This document shows, one piece after another, positions 1 to 9,336 of a DNA stretch of 64,000 bases. The position numbers and the translations under genes were made by a program. Positions within the stretch are counted from its first letter, which is position 1. Each line of letters opens with the position of its first letter. The notes below the pieces were generated by a model, which did no database searches, was not told where the DNA came from, and worked only from the letters and a program-made list of their open reading frames with translations. The DNA is from Rhizomicrobium electricum (GTDB lineage: Bacteria; Pseudomonadota; Alphaproteobacteria; Micropepsales; Micropepsaceae), in NCBI RefSeq assembly GCF_011762045.1, contig NZ_JAASQS010000008.1:186001-250000 (forward strand), written 5' to 3'.

Positions 1-2
1 TG

Positions 3-359
3 GTCGAACTCGAAACCGTGCTGCTGCCGATCAAGTTCGGCGAGAACGGCCCGACCCGTTTCCTCGGCATGATCCAGATCCTGTCGGACATGAGCCAGCT
101 TCACGGCCGCCCGATCGCCTTCCAGCGTCTCGCCGCCAGCCAGATCATCCGCGAGGACGATCCCTACAGCATGACCAACACGACTCTGCCGCCGCCCCCG
201 CCGCCGCCGGTGTTCCGCAGCCATCCGCGCGCGCCGCACCTGCGTTTGGTGGTGAGCCACGATCGTCCGGCCAATTCGAATTTCCGCACCGCCACCAAGA
301 CGGAGCGCATGTTCCAGGTATTCGGGCCCGAGCCGGTCGAAGCCTGGGTCGAGTACTGA
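3..359 (+). CDS. PAS-domain protein (PAS_5-like), 3' end only
   Basis: The reading frame is open from the left edge of the window and ends at TGA 357-359, so the start lies outside. The visible part opens with VELETVLLPIKFGENG, followed by RFLGMIQILSD. This is the pattern of the last strands of the PAS_5 family, which is common in alphaproteobacteria as a short cytoplasmic sensor domain. A run of seven prolines sits near the middle of the visible part (about 187-210), followed by an arginine-rich tail ending in VEAWVEY. No output domain follows, so this looks like a stand-alone PAS protein. The ligand is unknown. The family call rests on pattern recognition, not on a database search. Confidence 0.7.
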   Translation, partial: VELETVLLPIKFGENGPTRFLGMIQILSDMSQLHGRPIAFQRLAASQIIREDDPYSMTNTTLPPPPPPPVFRSHPRAPHLRLVVSHDRPANSNFRTATKTERMFQVFGPEPVEAWVEY

Positions 360-365
360 AACATT

Positions 366-393
366 GTCCGGAAGGTGGGGACCTTTTCCGGAC
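366..393 (+). repeat. Hairpin just after the PAS gene
   Basis: GTCCGGAA-GGT at 366-376 and ACC-TT-TTCCGGAC at 381-393 form an 11-bp stem with a GGGG loop and a 2-nt bulge. No U-tract follows, so it may help end or stabilise the mRNA ahead of the terminator at 419. Confidence 0.45.
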
Positions 394-418
394 ACCCGTT
401 GATGCTTGGATAAACTGA

Positions 419-447
419 AGGCCGGGAGCGATCCCGGCCTTTCTTTT
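419..447 (+). terminator. Rho-independent terminator of the PAS gene
   Basis: A perfect 9-bp stem (AGGCCGGGA 419-427, loop GCGA, TCCCGGCCT 432-440) is followed by a T-rich tract (TTCTTTTATT). It sits 60 bp after the PAS stop and right next to the 3' end of the convergent gene at 446, so it separates the two transcripts. Confidence 0.8.
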
Positions 448-778
448 ATTCTCCTGCGACCGGGCTTGGCGGCCGGGCGACGGTGGAGTCGGGCCGCTTG
501 TCGACGGGGTCGTAGCCGAAGATCGCGTCGTCGAAGTGGATCACGTTCTCTTTGTTCCGCAGATACGGAATTTCGTACTTCTCGACGGTGTGACGGTAGG
601 CCTCGAACTTGGTCACGTCGTCCTTGCGCCGTTCATCGCAGCGCTGCCAGGACAGGCGTTGGATTTCGGTGCACCAGATGTCGAAATCGACCGTCTTGAC
701 GGGATAGCGCAAGGTCTGTGCGCCCGCGGGCAACGCGAAGACGGCGGCAAGGCTCAAGGCGGCGAGGGTCCGGTTCAT
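446..778 (-). CDS. Small exported protein of unknown function
   Basis: This 110-residue protein begins MNRTLAALSLAAVFALPAGAQ, a clear Sec signal peptide with a probable AGA-Q cleavage site, so it should be periplasmic. The mature part has two cysteines (DIWCTEIQ and QRCDER) that could form a disulfide, a basic RRKDD stretch, and a proline-rich C-terminus. I do not recognise the family. It is convergent with the PAS gene and precedes another minus-strand exported protein without forming a tight operon (103 bp between them). Confidence 0.7.
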   Translation of the reverse strand: MNRTLAALSLAAVFALPAGAQTLRYPVKTVDFDIWCTEIQRLSWQRCDERRKDDVTKFEAYRHTVEKYEIPYLRNKENVIHFDDAIFGYDPVDKRPDSTVARPPSPVAGE

Positions 779-881
779 GGATTAAGCTTACGCCTTGCAG
801 CCCAGTTGCGGAAGCGGCTTCGGCCCGGTCAAGACAGTCGGTGAAATTGTCAAAAAGTGTCGTATTGCCGGCTGCCGACGA

Positions 882-1508
882 TCACGGATTCTCGGTGATT
901 TCGCCCGGCGCGGTCTTTTGCCCCTGTTCCGCCGCGGCTTTCTTCTTGGCTTCGTCCTCCTTCGCCTTTTCGGCCGCAACCGCGGCCGCTTCGGTCTCGA
1001 GCCGGGCCAGGGTGATTTCGAAGGACTGACGGCATTTTTCGGCCGAGGGAACTTGCGAGGCGACCCGCAGATTCAAGCGCCAGCAGTCCCAATCGGCCTG
1101 GGCGCGGGCTGCGTCGCGAGGATAGACGTCCTTGGCGGTGGACAGCGCCCGCACCAGCCGGTCGCGCTGATCGTGGGTTTTGATGTCGCGGCTGGGTTCG
1201 GGATCGACCACTTCGTCGCGCGTCAGCCGCATCGCCTTGTCGGCATAGGTATTGGCGAGATCGGCGACAGTGCCCTGGGTCTCGGTCAGCGGGATCGAGG
1301 AATCCTGGTCGAACGAGCCGTATTGGGCCTGTCCCACCTGGCCGAACGACTTCGCCAGGAAGCTGTAGTTCTTATAAAGCGCGGCCTGGAACGGATCGGC
1401 CGGCGGGGTTGTGGCATCGAGATCGTCGAGCGGGCTGAAATTGATACAGCCGGCCAAAGAAACCGCACACAACACGAGGAGCGGCCGCGCATCAATTTTC
1501 GTCGCCAT
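882..1508 (-). CDS. Lipoprotein resembling the N-terminal half of an OmpA-family lipoprotein
   Basis: This is a 208-residue protein. A lipoprotein signal is visible at residues 1-21, ending in the lipobox LAGC, so Cys21 should be lipidated. The body (FQAALYKNYSFLA, AARAQADWDCWRLN) follows the layout of the N-terminal region of OmpA-type lipoproteins of Rhodospirillum-like bacteria, where a DCW motif precedes the peptidoglycan-binding domain. Here no OmpA domain follows: the protein ends in a Lys/Glu/Ala-rich coiled segment. It may be a truncated relative or a cell-envelope helper. The resemblance is recalled, not searched. Confidence 0.65.
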   Translation of the reverse strand: MATKIDARPLLVLCAVSLAGCINFSPLDDLDATTPPADPFQAALYKNYSFLAKSFGQVGQAQYGSFDQDSSIPLTETQGTVADLANTYADKAMRLTRDEVVDPEPSRDIKTHDQRDRLVRALSTAKDVYPRDAARAQADWDCWRLNLRVASQVPSAEKCRQSFEITLARLETEAAAVAAEKAKEDEAKKKAAAEQGQKTAPGEITENP

Positions 1509-1687
1509 TCACTTTTCTCCGAAGACCGGGGGAACTTCCTATACCGCGTCTTGCCACCGGGGTTAAGCAGGAGTTTACGCCGCAGGATTCACCATGAACG
1601 GCTATCCACCTAAACGTTCGGTCATAAACCGTCCGTTAGATAATCGGACGCAGACTGGCGGGACGCTTCGTGAGGAGGGGTGCCCGC

Positions 1688-2317
1688 GTGCCCGGCATGA
1701 ACGATAAAGACCCCGTGCTGGCCAGGGCGCGTGCCGAACGACGCCGGTACCGCCGTGTTCCCGTCGACCTGCCGGGCAAGCTGTTCGTGCCCGCCACGTC
1801 CGAGGAATTCGCCTGCACTGTGGTCGATTTGTCGCCGGGTGGGGCGTCGGTGGCGACCGATGCCAAGTTGTCGCTCGAGACCCCGGTCGTCCTCTATGCC
1901 AACACCTTCGGCCGCTTCGAAGGCACCATCGCGCGCCACGACGGGCCGCGCCTGGGCCTCAGATTCGCCTCCACCGCCCTCAAGCGCGAGCGCACGGCCG
2001 AGCAGCTCACCCTGTTCCTCAACAAGTCGCTGCTCGACGAATCCGAGTTGCGCCGCGACGAGCGGTCGCCGACTCGGGGGCTGACCCGCTTCGTGCGCTA
2101 CGACGGACAGGTAGTGCCTTGCGAGGTGCTCGATCTGTCGATGAGCGGCATTTCGGTCAAGACCGACATCAAGCCGCCGGTCGGCGAGTTCGTTCTCATC
2201 GGGCAGCTTGCGGGCCGCATCGCCCGTCATCACGACCAGGGCCTCGGCATCGAGTTCGTCGGCAACACCAATGCGACCGCCGACCGCGTCCGCACCAAGA
2301 TCGCCCTGGCGCGCTGA
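1688..2317 (+). CDS. Tandem PilZ-domain protein
   Basis: This 209-residue protein contains two PilZ-like beta-barrels. The first has the c-di-GMP signature in full: RRYRRVPVD (RxxxR) near residue 20, then VDLSPGGAS (D/NxSxxG). The second (TRFVRYDGQ, then LDLSMSGISV) keeps the DxSxxG loop but has no clear RxxxR. The first domain may therefore bind c-di-GMP while the second is structural or used for dimerisation. GTG 1688 is preferred as start because AGGAGG (1673-1678) lies 9 nt upstream. ATG 1697 and GTG 1670 are in-frame alternatives. The GGDEF-EAL protein at 18908 is a possible partner in the same signalling network. Confidence 0.85.
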   Translation: MPGMNDKDPVLARARAERRRYRRVPVDLPGKLFVPATSEEFACTVVDLSPGGASVATDAKLSLETPVVLYANTFGRFEGTIARHDGPRLGLRFASTALKRERTAEQLTLFLNKSLLDESELRRDERSPTRGLTRFVRYDGQVVPCEVLDLSMSGISVKTDIKPPVGEFVLIGQLAGRIARHHDQGLGIEFVGNTNATADRVRTKIALAR

Positions 2318-2704
2318 TCAGTCCGCCAGCGCTGCCACGTCTTGCGCGATGGCTTCCAGCCCGAACTCCGCCTGCTTCTTCTTCGGTAGTCCCGCCGCCA
2401 CCAGGGCGTGGGCGCGGGTGAGATAGGCTTTCAGTTCCTTGGTCGACAGCGCGTCGAGGCGCTGCAGCAGGATCCAGCGCCGCTTGGCGAAATAAGGCGC
2501 CTGCACGAACTCCGGGTCTTCGGTGAGAATTTCGAAACTGTCCTCGGCAACCCGGAAGGTGATGTGGTGCGGCTTGTCGAAGGCGGGGCCCATGACGGCG
2601 AACACCTTGCCGCCGACCTTGTAGACGCGGCTTTCGCCCCATTGCACGACCAGCGTGGTCGCCGGCAGCGACAGACAGAATTTCTCGACGTCGGCGTGGC
2701 GCAT
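2318..2704 (-). CDS. MmcQ/YjbR family protein
   Basis: This 128-residue cytoplasmic protein matches the YjbR (MmcQ) fold family: an N-terminal HADVEKFCLSLP segment, the central WGESRVYKVGGKVFAVMG strand pair, and the C-terminal hallmark PYFAKRRWILLQRLDALSTKELKAYLTRAHALV. Family members are small double-wing DNA-binding-like proteins with no settled function. Its start codon is immediately next to the stop of the YkvA-like gene (shared base 2704), so the two are probably cotranscribed. Confidence 0.9.
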   Translation of the reverse strand: MRHADVEKFCLSLPATTLVVQWGESRVYKVGGKVFAVMGPAFDKPHHITFRVAEDSFEILTEDPEFVQAPYFAKRRWILLQRLDALSTKELKAYLTRAHALVAAGLPKKKQAEFGLEAIAQDVAALAD

Positions 2705-3057
2705 TAGTTTTCCTTCGGCTTCAGGCCCAGCGCGGCGCGGGCTTTGGCATAATGCTCCGGCGTGATGTGCCTGCCCACCATCATAATGGTCGCCGCCAGC
2801 ACGGCGGCATCGTCGGTGTAGCCGAGGCCGGCGAGGAAATCGGGAATGACGTCGAACGGCAGCACGAAATAGGCCAGCGCCGCCATCAGCATCGCCCGCA
2901 CTTTGCCCGGCGTGTTGCGATCGAAGGCGCAGTAATACGCGGCCGCCAACTCTTCGGCGAACGGCAGCTTGCCGGCAAGGCCGAGCAGCTTCTTCCAGAA
3001 GCCCTGTTCGACGGTGCGCTCGTTTTTGGCGACGGTGGCGGGCAGTTGATAGGACAT
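2704..3057 (-). CDS. YkvA family (DUF1232) membrane protein
   Basis: This is a 117-residue protein. The DUF1232 core is visible as KVRAMLMAALAYFVLPFDVIPDFLAGLGYTDDAAVL: one hydrophobic helix, the PxDxIPDF turn and the GYxDD motif. The family is widespread and functionally uncharacterised. It is the first gene of a two-gene minus-strand unit with the YjbR-like gene, with stop and start touching. Confidence 0.9.
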   Translation of the reverse strand: MSYQLPATVAKNERTVEQGFWKKLLGLAGKLPFAEELAAAYYCAFDRNTPGKVRAMLMAALAYFVLPFDVIPDFLAGLGYTDDAAVLAATIMMVGRHITPEHYAKARAALGLKPKEN

Positions 3058-3120
3058 ACCCTATCTTCGCCCGGAGTGCGGAAGCAGGGAAGGGACTTGT
3101 TGCAGTCCCCTCCCGCTTTC

Positions 3121-6100
3121 CTAACGGGCCGCCAATTCGTGGATCTGGCTCCCGGCCAGTGTCAGTTTGGCCACCGACAATTCGCCCGACGATTCCAGTG
3201 CCCGGAGGAACGACGTGGCGCGTTTCAGCGCGTCGGCATGGGCTTCGGTCCAGCGCGTGACGGCGGCAGCGCCGGCCGCCCGGTCTTCGCCTTCGGTTCC
3301 CGCCTTCAATGCCGAAGCGGTCAGCGCCCGCTGACCGGCGTAAAGATCGTCGATGATCCGGCGGATGGCGAGGCGGTCCCAGTGCTCGGCGGCGGTGATG
3401 CGTCCGGCGTGACCACGCAGCCGGTCGATACCGACCGCCGCGCCCATCGCAAAGTAGGCACCGGCGACGAGATCGAGCGGCAGAGCGTGGCTAGCCGCCA
3501 TCAGCGCGATTTCCGGCAGGCCCGCCATCAGCGGCAGCACCGCGACGTCCTCGGCGAGATCGTGCGGCACGCCGCCTTGGACGAGTTCGGCGATGCGCGC
3601 TTCGGTGTCGTGGGCTTCGTACGGCGATACCAGGGTCGAGAAGGTGCCGCGCAGCTTTTCGGCGCCGTCGCGATAAAGCGCGACGATGGTCGAAAGGTCC
3701 GCATCGGCCGGCACGTTGATGAGGAACCACAAGCCGAGGCGGCGCAGCACGGCGACGATATCGCCATACATCGAGGTCTGCAGCTTGGCGTCGACCTTGA
3801 GATCCAGCGCGTCGATGCGCTTCTTGAGAACCGACAGTCCGAAGGCGCCGTCGGCCACCGCAAAGGCGCGTACGATGCGGGCGGCGGGTGCCCCGCTCAT
3901 CTCCTTCATGCGGGCGACGAACAAGGGGCCGGCGAGATTGATGAGCGAATTGGCGACGACATCGGTGATGATTTCGCGCTTCAAGCGATGGCGCCCGAGT
4001 TCGTCCGGCAGGGCTGTGACCGCTTCCGGCGGGAAGTAGCCGGCAAGTGACGGCAGGAAGTGCGGATCGTCGGGCAGATCGCTGGCGAGCAGCTCGGCCT
4101 TGAGATCGAGTTTGGCATAGGCCAGCAGCACCGAGAGTTCGGGACGCGTGAGACCTTTGCCCGCTTGCGCGCGGCGGCGCAGTTCGGCGTCGTCGGGCAG
4201 GAACTCCACCGCGCGATCGAGCCGGCCGCGTGCTTCGAGGTCGCGCATATAACGGCCGCAGGCATCGACATCGCCCACGCCCCGCGCCTCGGCGACGGTG
4301 ATCGCCAGCGTCTGGTCGTAATTGTCCTTCAGCACGAGGGCTGCGACTTCGTCGGTCATGCTGGCGAGCAGCGTGTCGCGCTCAACGCCCGTCATTTCGC
4401 CGCGCCGCATCGCACCGCCCATCAGGATCTTGAGATTCACTTCATGGTCGGAGGTGTCGACGCCGGCGGAATTGTCGATGGCGTCGGTGTTGAGGCGGAT
4501 GCCGCTCATGGCGCATTCGATGCGGCCGAGCTGGGTCAGGCCCAGATTGGCGCCCTCGCCGATCACCTTGGCGCGCAATTCCTTGCCGTTGATGCGCACT
4601 GCATCGTTGGCGCGGTCGCCGACTTCAAGGTTGGACTGGGTCGAGGCCTTCACATAGGTGCCGATACCGCCGAGCCAGAGCAGGTCGACGTCGGCCTTGA
4701 GAATCGCCTTCATTACTTCGGCGGGCGTTGCGGTGTCGGCACTGAGGCCGGTCAGCGCCTTCATCTCGGCAGAGAGTGGGATTTCCTTCAGCGTGCGAGC
4801 GAAAATGCCGCCGCCTTTGGAGATGAGCGCCTTGTCGTAATCGGCCCAGGAGGAACGCGGCAGATCGAACAGGCGCTTGCGCTCGTTCCAGCTCGCCGCC
4901 GGATCGGGATCGGGGTCGATGAAGATGTGGCGGTGATCGAAAGCGGCGAGAAGCTTCAGGCATCTCGACAGCAGCACGCCGTTGCCGAACACGTCGCCCG
5001 ACATGTCGCCGACGCCGACCGCCGTGAACGGCGTCGATTGGATGTCGCGGCCCATTTCGCGGAAGTGGCGTTTGACCGCTTCCCAGGCGCCGCGGGCGGT
5101 GATGCCCATCACCTTGTGATCGTAGCCGTGGCTGCCGCCGGAGGCGAACGCATCGCCAAGCCAGAAGCCGCGTCCTTCGGCAATGCCGTTGGCGATGTCG
5201 GAGAAGGTTGCCGTCCCTTTGTCGGCGGCGACGACCAGATAGGGATCGTCTTCGTCGCGGCGCACCACCTGTTCCGGCGGCACCACCGTGCCATCCGGGC
5301 CGAGATTGTCGGTGACGTCGAGCAACGCGTTGATGAACGTCTTGTAGGCGGCAATGCCCGTCGCCATCGTTTCTTCGCGGTTCGCACCGGCCGGCATCTG
5401 CTTGGGATAGAAGCCGCCCTTCGAGCCTACCGGCACGATGCAAGCGTTCTTGACCTGCTGCGCCTTGACGAGGCCGAGAATTTCGGTGCGAAAGTCTTCG
5501 CGCCGGTCGCTCCAGCGAAGGCCGCCGCGCGCCACTTTGCCGAAGCGCAGATGCACGCCTTCGACTTGCGGCGAGTAGACGAAGATTTCGACATGCGGAC
5601 GCGGTGCCGGCAGCTCGTCGAGCTTGCCCGACGCCAGTTTCATGGAGAGATACGGCTTCGGCCGTCCGTCTTCGCTCTGCTGATAGAAATTGGTGCGCAG
5701 GACGTTGACGATCACATTGCGGATGCGCCGGATGATGCGGTCGTCGTCGAGACTGGCGACGTCGTGCAACGCGGCGGCGATACGCGCCTGGAGGTCGGTG
5801 GCCGCTTCTTCGTTCGCGAGATCGGGCGACAACTGGGCATGGAACAGTTCGACCAGCATGCGGGCGAGGTCGGGATTGCGCGTCAGCGCCTGCTCCATAT
5901 AGTCCTGGCTGAACGGGATCGCGGCTTGGCGCAGGAATTTCGCGACCGCGCGCAGAATGGTGATGTCGCGCCAGGAAAGTCCGGCAACGATGGTGAGGCG
6001 GTTGAACCCGTCGCTTTCCGCATCGCCTGCGATCACCGCATGAAACGCCGACTGCAAGAGATGCTTGATCTCGGTGCCTTGGGCGGGGCCTTGATCGGCG

Positions 6101-7896
6101 CGCTCCATCAGGAAATCGAGCACGAAGGCTTCGCCGGCTTCGGCGACGATCGGATAGGCGTCTTCGGCGATCACCTTGAGGCCGAAATTCTCGAAGATCG
6201 GCAGCGACACCGACAGCGGCAGCGCCGGCCCGAGGCCGTAGAGCTTGATGCGCAGGGTCGAGCGGCGGTCGGACACGCGCCGCATCACCCGTGCTTCGAC
6301 GGCAGGCTTCTTGCCCGAACGGGCGAGACTGTCGATGGCGGCGAGGTCTTCGGCGCCTTCGGTCGGGGTGAAGGCGTCGCGATAGCGTGCGGGAATGCCC
6401 GGCGCCTGCTGACGGAACAGGCGGGTGCCTTCGATTTCGCCGTAGCGCGCCTTCAAGACGTCGAGATAGCCGTCTTCCCAGGTGCGGATGGCGGCGCGCA
6501 TTTCATGCTCGATGGCGGCGACGTCGGCCGAGGCGGGCGCGCCTTCGTCGAAGCCGACGGTATAATAGAGCCGCGCCAGCACGGAATCGGTGAGGCTCGG
6601 GACTGCTTCCATCGGATGGCCGCCGAGCGCTTCGGCGAGGATTTCGTGCAGGCGGACATGCACGGCGGAATTAAAGCGCTCGCGCGGCACGAACACGATG
6701 GCGGCGGCGAAGCGGTCGAAGCGGTCGAAGCGCAGGAACAGCTTCAGCTTCGGCCGCTCGGTCAGGCGCAGCATGCCCATTGCGGTCGTATAAAGCTCGT
6801 CCTCGCCGACCTGGAACAACTCGTCGCGCGGGAAGGTGTCGAGGATGTGCGCCAACGTCTTGGCGTCGTGGCCGCCGGCCGGAAGTCCGGCGCGCGCCAT
6901 CACGTTGCCCGCCTTGAAGCGCAACAGCGGAATGTCGGCCGGCGTGCGGCTGTAGGCGCCCGAGGTGAACAGTCCGACGAAGCGGCGCTCGCCTTTGAAG
7001 CTGCCGTCGGCGCCGAACAGCTTGACGCCGATATAGTCCATGAACACGCGGCGGTGAACGAGACTCTTCTCGTTCGATTTGGTGATGATGAGCGGATCGG
7101 GACGGAACAGGAATTCGCGCAGCTTCTCGGTCAGGGCGGTATCGTCGGCGGAGCGGCGCACCACGCGGGCTTTGGCGTCGGTCAAGACACCGAGGCCGGA
7201 GCCTTCGACGGGAACGAGTTGGCCGCCGTCCTGAGGGGAATAGGAATAGTCGCGGCTGCCGAGGAAGGTGAAATGGTCGTTGCCGAGCCATTCGAGGAAC
7301 TCGACGGTCTCGCGGATCTCCTGTGCCGGCGCGCGCGAGGAGGTCAGCTTGAGTTCGCTGACGGCGTCCTTGAGGCGGTCGCGCATGGCTTGCCAGTCGC
7401 GCACGGCGAGCCGCACCTGGGCGAACACCGCTTCGGCGCCCTTGAGCAGCAATTCGCGCAGGTCCTCTTCGACGATGGTGTCCATCACCACGACGATCAC
7501 GCTGGTGGGATGGCCGGCACTGTCGAGGATGGGATGGAACACCGCCCGCGGCGCGAAGCCTTGCGCGGTGATTTCGCCCATCAGGGAATCGAACAGGAAC
7601 GGCGCATCGTCGTTGATGGCGACGAGCACGGTTTCCTTGCGGATGAAGTCTGCGCTCTCGAGGGCCGGATCGATCAGCGTCACCAGCGAAGTGCCGGCGG
7701 CGCGCGCGCCGATGCGGGCGTGGATCAGCCGGGCCAGCGCCGCGAGTTGCTGCGGCGTATAACGCATGACGTCTTCGGGCGAGGCATTCTTCGTCAATGC
7801 CTCGATGAAGGCGATGAGTTCCGGTTCGCCGCGCAGTTCTTCGACGCAGCGGGTGAGGAGATCGGATTTGCGGGGGGTGATGTCGGCGAGAACCAT
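3121..7896 (-). CDS. gdhB: NAD-specific glutamate dehydrogenase, large type
   Basis: This 1,591-residue protein is the expected size for the 180-kDa NAD-GDH family, which oxidatively deaminates L-glutamate to 2-oxoglutarate and ammonia in the cytoplasm. The N-terminal third carries ACT-like regulatory segments. The catalytic core lies around residues 760-1200, with RGGLRWSDRREDFRTE and VPVGSKGGFYPK (substrate lysine region), DKGTATFSDIAN, the nucleotide-binding GVGDMSGDVFGNG, and WLGGIGTYVKAS. The C-terminal third is helical. It is transcribed alone. In the catabolic direction it feeds carbon from amino acids into the TCA cycle. The long open frame on the opposite strand is a codon-bias shadow. 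Confidence 0.97.
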   Translation of the reverse strand: MVLADITPRKSDLLTRCVEELRGEPELIAFIEALTKNASPEDVMRYTPQQLAALARLIHARIGARAAGTSLVTLIDPALESADFIRKETVLVAINDDAPFLFDSLMGEITAQGFAPRAVFHPILDSAGHPTSVIVVVMDTIVEEDLRELLLKGAEAVFAQVRLAVRDWQAMRDRLKDAVSELKLTSSRAPAQEIRETVEFLEWLGNDHFTFLGSRDYSYSPQDGGQLVPVEGSGLGVLTDAKARVVRRSADDTALTEKLREFLFRPDPLIITKSNEKSLVHRRVFMDYIGVKLFGADGSFKGERRFVGLFTSGAYSRTPADIPLLRFKAGNVMARAGLPAGGHDAKTLAHILDTFPRDELFQVGEDELYTTAMGMLRLTERPKLKLFLRFDRFDRFAAAIVFVPRERFNSAVHVRLHEILAEALGGHPMEAVPSLTDSVLARLYYTVGFDEGAPASADVAAIEHEMRAAIRTWEDGYLDVLKARYGEIEGTRLFRQQAPGIPARYRDAFTPTEGAEDLAAIDSLARSGKKPAVEARVMRRVSDRRSTLRIKLYGLGPALPLSVSLPIFENFGLKVIAEDAYPIVAEAGEAFVLDFLMERADQGPAQGTEIKHLLQSAFHAVIAGDAESDGFNRLTIVAGLSWRDITILRAVAKFLRQAAIPFSQDYMEQALTRNPDLARMLVELFHAQLSPDLANEEAATDLQARIAAALHDVASLDDDRIIRRIRNVIVNVLRTNFYQQSEDGRPKPYLSMKLASGKLDELPAPRPHVEIFVYSPQVEGVHLRFGKVARGGLRWSDRREDFRTEILGLVKAQQVKNACIVPVGSKGGFYPKQMPAGANREETMATGIAAYKTFINALLDVTDNLGPDGTVVPPEQVVRRDEDDPYLVVAADKGTATFSDIANGIAEGRGFWLGDAFASGGSHGYDHKVMGITARGAWEAVKRHFREMGRDIQSTPFTAVGVGDMSGDVFGNGVLLSRCLKLLAAFDHRHIFIDPDPDPAASWNERKRLFDLPRSSWADYDKALISKGGGIFARTLKEIPLSAEMKALTGLSADTATPAEVMKAILKADVDLLWLGGIGTYVKASTQSNLEVGDRANDAVRINGKELRAKVIGEGANLGLTQLGRIECAMSGIRLNTDAIDNSAGVDTSDHEVNLKILMGGAMRRGEMTGVERDTLLASMTDEVAALVLKDNYDQTLAITVAEARGVGDVDACGRYMRDLEARGRLDRAVEFLPDDAELRRRAQAGKGLTRPELSVLLAYAKLDLKAELLASDLPDDPHFLPSLAGYFPPEAVTALPDELGRHRLKREIITDVVANSLINLAGPLFVARMKEMSGAPAARIVRAFAVADGAFGLSVLKKRIDALDLKVDAKLQTSMYGDIVAVLRRLGLWFLINVPADADLSTIVALYRDGAEKLRGTFSTLVSPYEAHDTEARIAELVQGGVPHDLAEDVAVLPLMAGLPEIALMAASHALPLDLVAGAYFAMGAAVGIDRLRGHAGRITAAEHWDRLAIRRIIDDLYAGQRALTASALKAGTEGEDRAAGAAAVTRWTEAHADALKRATSFLRALESSGELSVAKLTLAGSQIHELAAR

Positions 7897-7963
7897 GGCG
7901 GCCTGTTCGAACAGAATGTCCGGAACAGTCTATGCCTCACAGGCTCACGAAAAAACTTAGGCT

Positions 7964-8629
7964 CTAGGGCAATGACAGCATGGCAGGCTTGCTTTGAATG
8001 CCTGTCAGCCGTTCATACAAACGGGCCGCACCGACCAGTATGGCTGCAGCAGCAATGAGTGTGACCGCTGCGATCCAACCGCCGGCAAACGGCTTGAGAA
8101 GACATGCGGCGGCTGTCAGTACGGTCGTGGGCGCAAGAAACAGAAACAGCGCCTCGCGGTCCCGCAACAAATACGCGATGCTCGCGGCGGGCAGCAGCGC
8201 GAAGGCGATGGTGGCGCCGGTCGAAAGACCGCTCGGCAGGGCGAGGAAGGCTCCGGCGCCCCAGGCGAAGCCGGCGAACAGGAGAATGGCGGAAAGGTCC
8301 TTGGCGTAATCCTTGAGGGCGTCGCGCTCGAACGGACGCTTCATGGCGTGGCGGTAGGCGATCAGCATGGCGAGGGCCACCGCACCGACCAGAATCAGCC
8401 ACACGATCTGCGAGGCCGGATTGACACTGACCGACAAACCGATGGTGACGATGGCGAGGAAGGGCAGGGCGGCGCCGACCGCACCGCTGCGGCCCAACAG
8501 GTTTGCGAGCCGCGCGGTTTCTTCCGCCTCGGCATGCAGGGCCTTGAGCTTGGCCAGCGAGCCCCGTACGGGTTTCGCTTCGGGGGCGGGGCGCTGCTCG
8601 GGGAACAGCGATTTCACGATTGCGACCAT
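7964..8629 (-). CDS. Integral membrane protein of unknown function
   Basis: This is a 221-residue protein with a basic cytoplasmic N-terminus (about 45 residues, including a short Ala/Glu helix) followed by about six hydrophobic segments, for example ALPFLAIVTIGLSVSV, IVWLILVGAVALAMLIA and AILLFAGFAWGAGAFLAL. ATG 8629 is preferred over GTG 8641 because GGAG lies 6-7 nt upstream of it. I do not recognise the family. It lies upstream of the GDH gene on the same strand, 67 bp away, so cotranscription is possible. Confidence 0.7.
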   Translation of the reverse strand: MVAIVKSLFPEQRPAPEAKPVRGSLAKLKALHAEAEETARLANLLGRSGAVGAALPFLAIVTIGLSVSVNPASQIVWLILVGAVALAMLIAYRHAMKRPFERDALKDYAKDLSAILLFAGFAWGAGAFLALPSGLSTGATIAFALLPAASIAYLLRDREALFLFLAPTTVLTAAACLLKPFAGGWIAAVTLIAAAAILVGAARLYERLTGIQSKPAMLSLP

Positions 8630-8724
8630 GTGGCTCTCCACCCCAGGATTTTCCCAGCGCTAGCGTCGACTTGGACTCTTAAAAATGTCTTAACGGAGCC
8701 CTTTACCTGATTCGGTTGGTCAAT

Positions 8725-9336
8725 ATGACAAGTTCTTCTCACCTGCAGATTCCTTACGCCGTGGTCTACGACCTCGAATTCACCGCCTGGGATGGTTCCA
8801 TGGCGCGGCGCTGGCTGGCGCCGGGGGAGTACAAGGAAGTAGTCCAGATCGGAGCGGTCAAAGTCACCTCCGCATTTTCCCCGATCGAACGTTTCGAGTG
8901 CCTCGTCCGGCCGCGACTCAATCCGGTGCTGTCGCCTTATCTCGAAAAACTCACACGAATCACCAACGCCGCCGTGACCGCGCGCGGGGTCGATTTCGAG
9001 GAAGCCTATCGCAGCTTCGTTTCGTTCGCCGGCACGTTGCCGGTCATAGCCTTCGGCCGTGACGACCTCGTGCTCATGGATAACCTCAGACTGTATGGGC
9101 TTCATACGGTGCTGCGGCTGCCCAAGGTGGTGGACTTGCGCCCCTGGCTGATCGAAAACGGCATCGATATCCGTGGCATGCATGCCTGCGACGTCGGTCC
9201 GGCAGCCGGTGTTCCGTTCGACGGCCATACCCACGACGCGCTCGCGGACGCGTTGTCGGTGGCGTCCGGAATCAAGGCCTTGGTGGAGCGGGGGGCTGTA
9301 CCGCCGGTCGCCGCCGTGCCGAAAATGTATCCATGA
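8725..9336 (+). CDS. DEDD-family 3'-5' exonuclease (DnaQ/ERI1-like)
   Basis: This 203-residue protein has the three exonuclease motifs. Exo I is YDLEFTAWDG (Asp and Glu metal ligands). An Exo II-like aspartate occurs in FGRDDLVLMDN. Exo III is HTHDALADALS (the HxAxxD form of DEDDh enzymes). The fold suggests a single-strand DNA or RNA 3' trimming enzyme acting in the cytoplasm. ATG 8725 is chosen, with an in-frame TTG 9 nt earlier as alternative. Its stop overlaps the start of the cupin gene (ATGA, 9333-9336), so the two are translationally coupled. Confidence 0.85.
   Translation: MTSSSHLQIPYAVVYDLEFTAWDGSMARRWLAPGEYKEVVQIGAVKVTSAFSPIERFECLVRPRLNPVLSPYLEKLTRITNAAVTARGVDFEEAYRSFVSFAGTLPVIAFGRDDLVLMDNLRLYGLHTVLRLPKVVDLRPWLIENGIDIRGMHACDVGPAAGVPFDGHTHDALADALSVASGIKALVERGAVPPVAAVPKMYP

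Noticed and set aside
4060..8058. A 1,332-codon open frame on the plus strand opposite the glutamate dehydrogenase gene
   Set aside because: It is in the shadow frame of a strongly GC-biased gene. Its translation is low-complexity, rich in Arg, His, Gly, Ala and Gln, with no recognisable domain, while the minus strand encodes a complete known enzyme.
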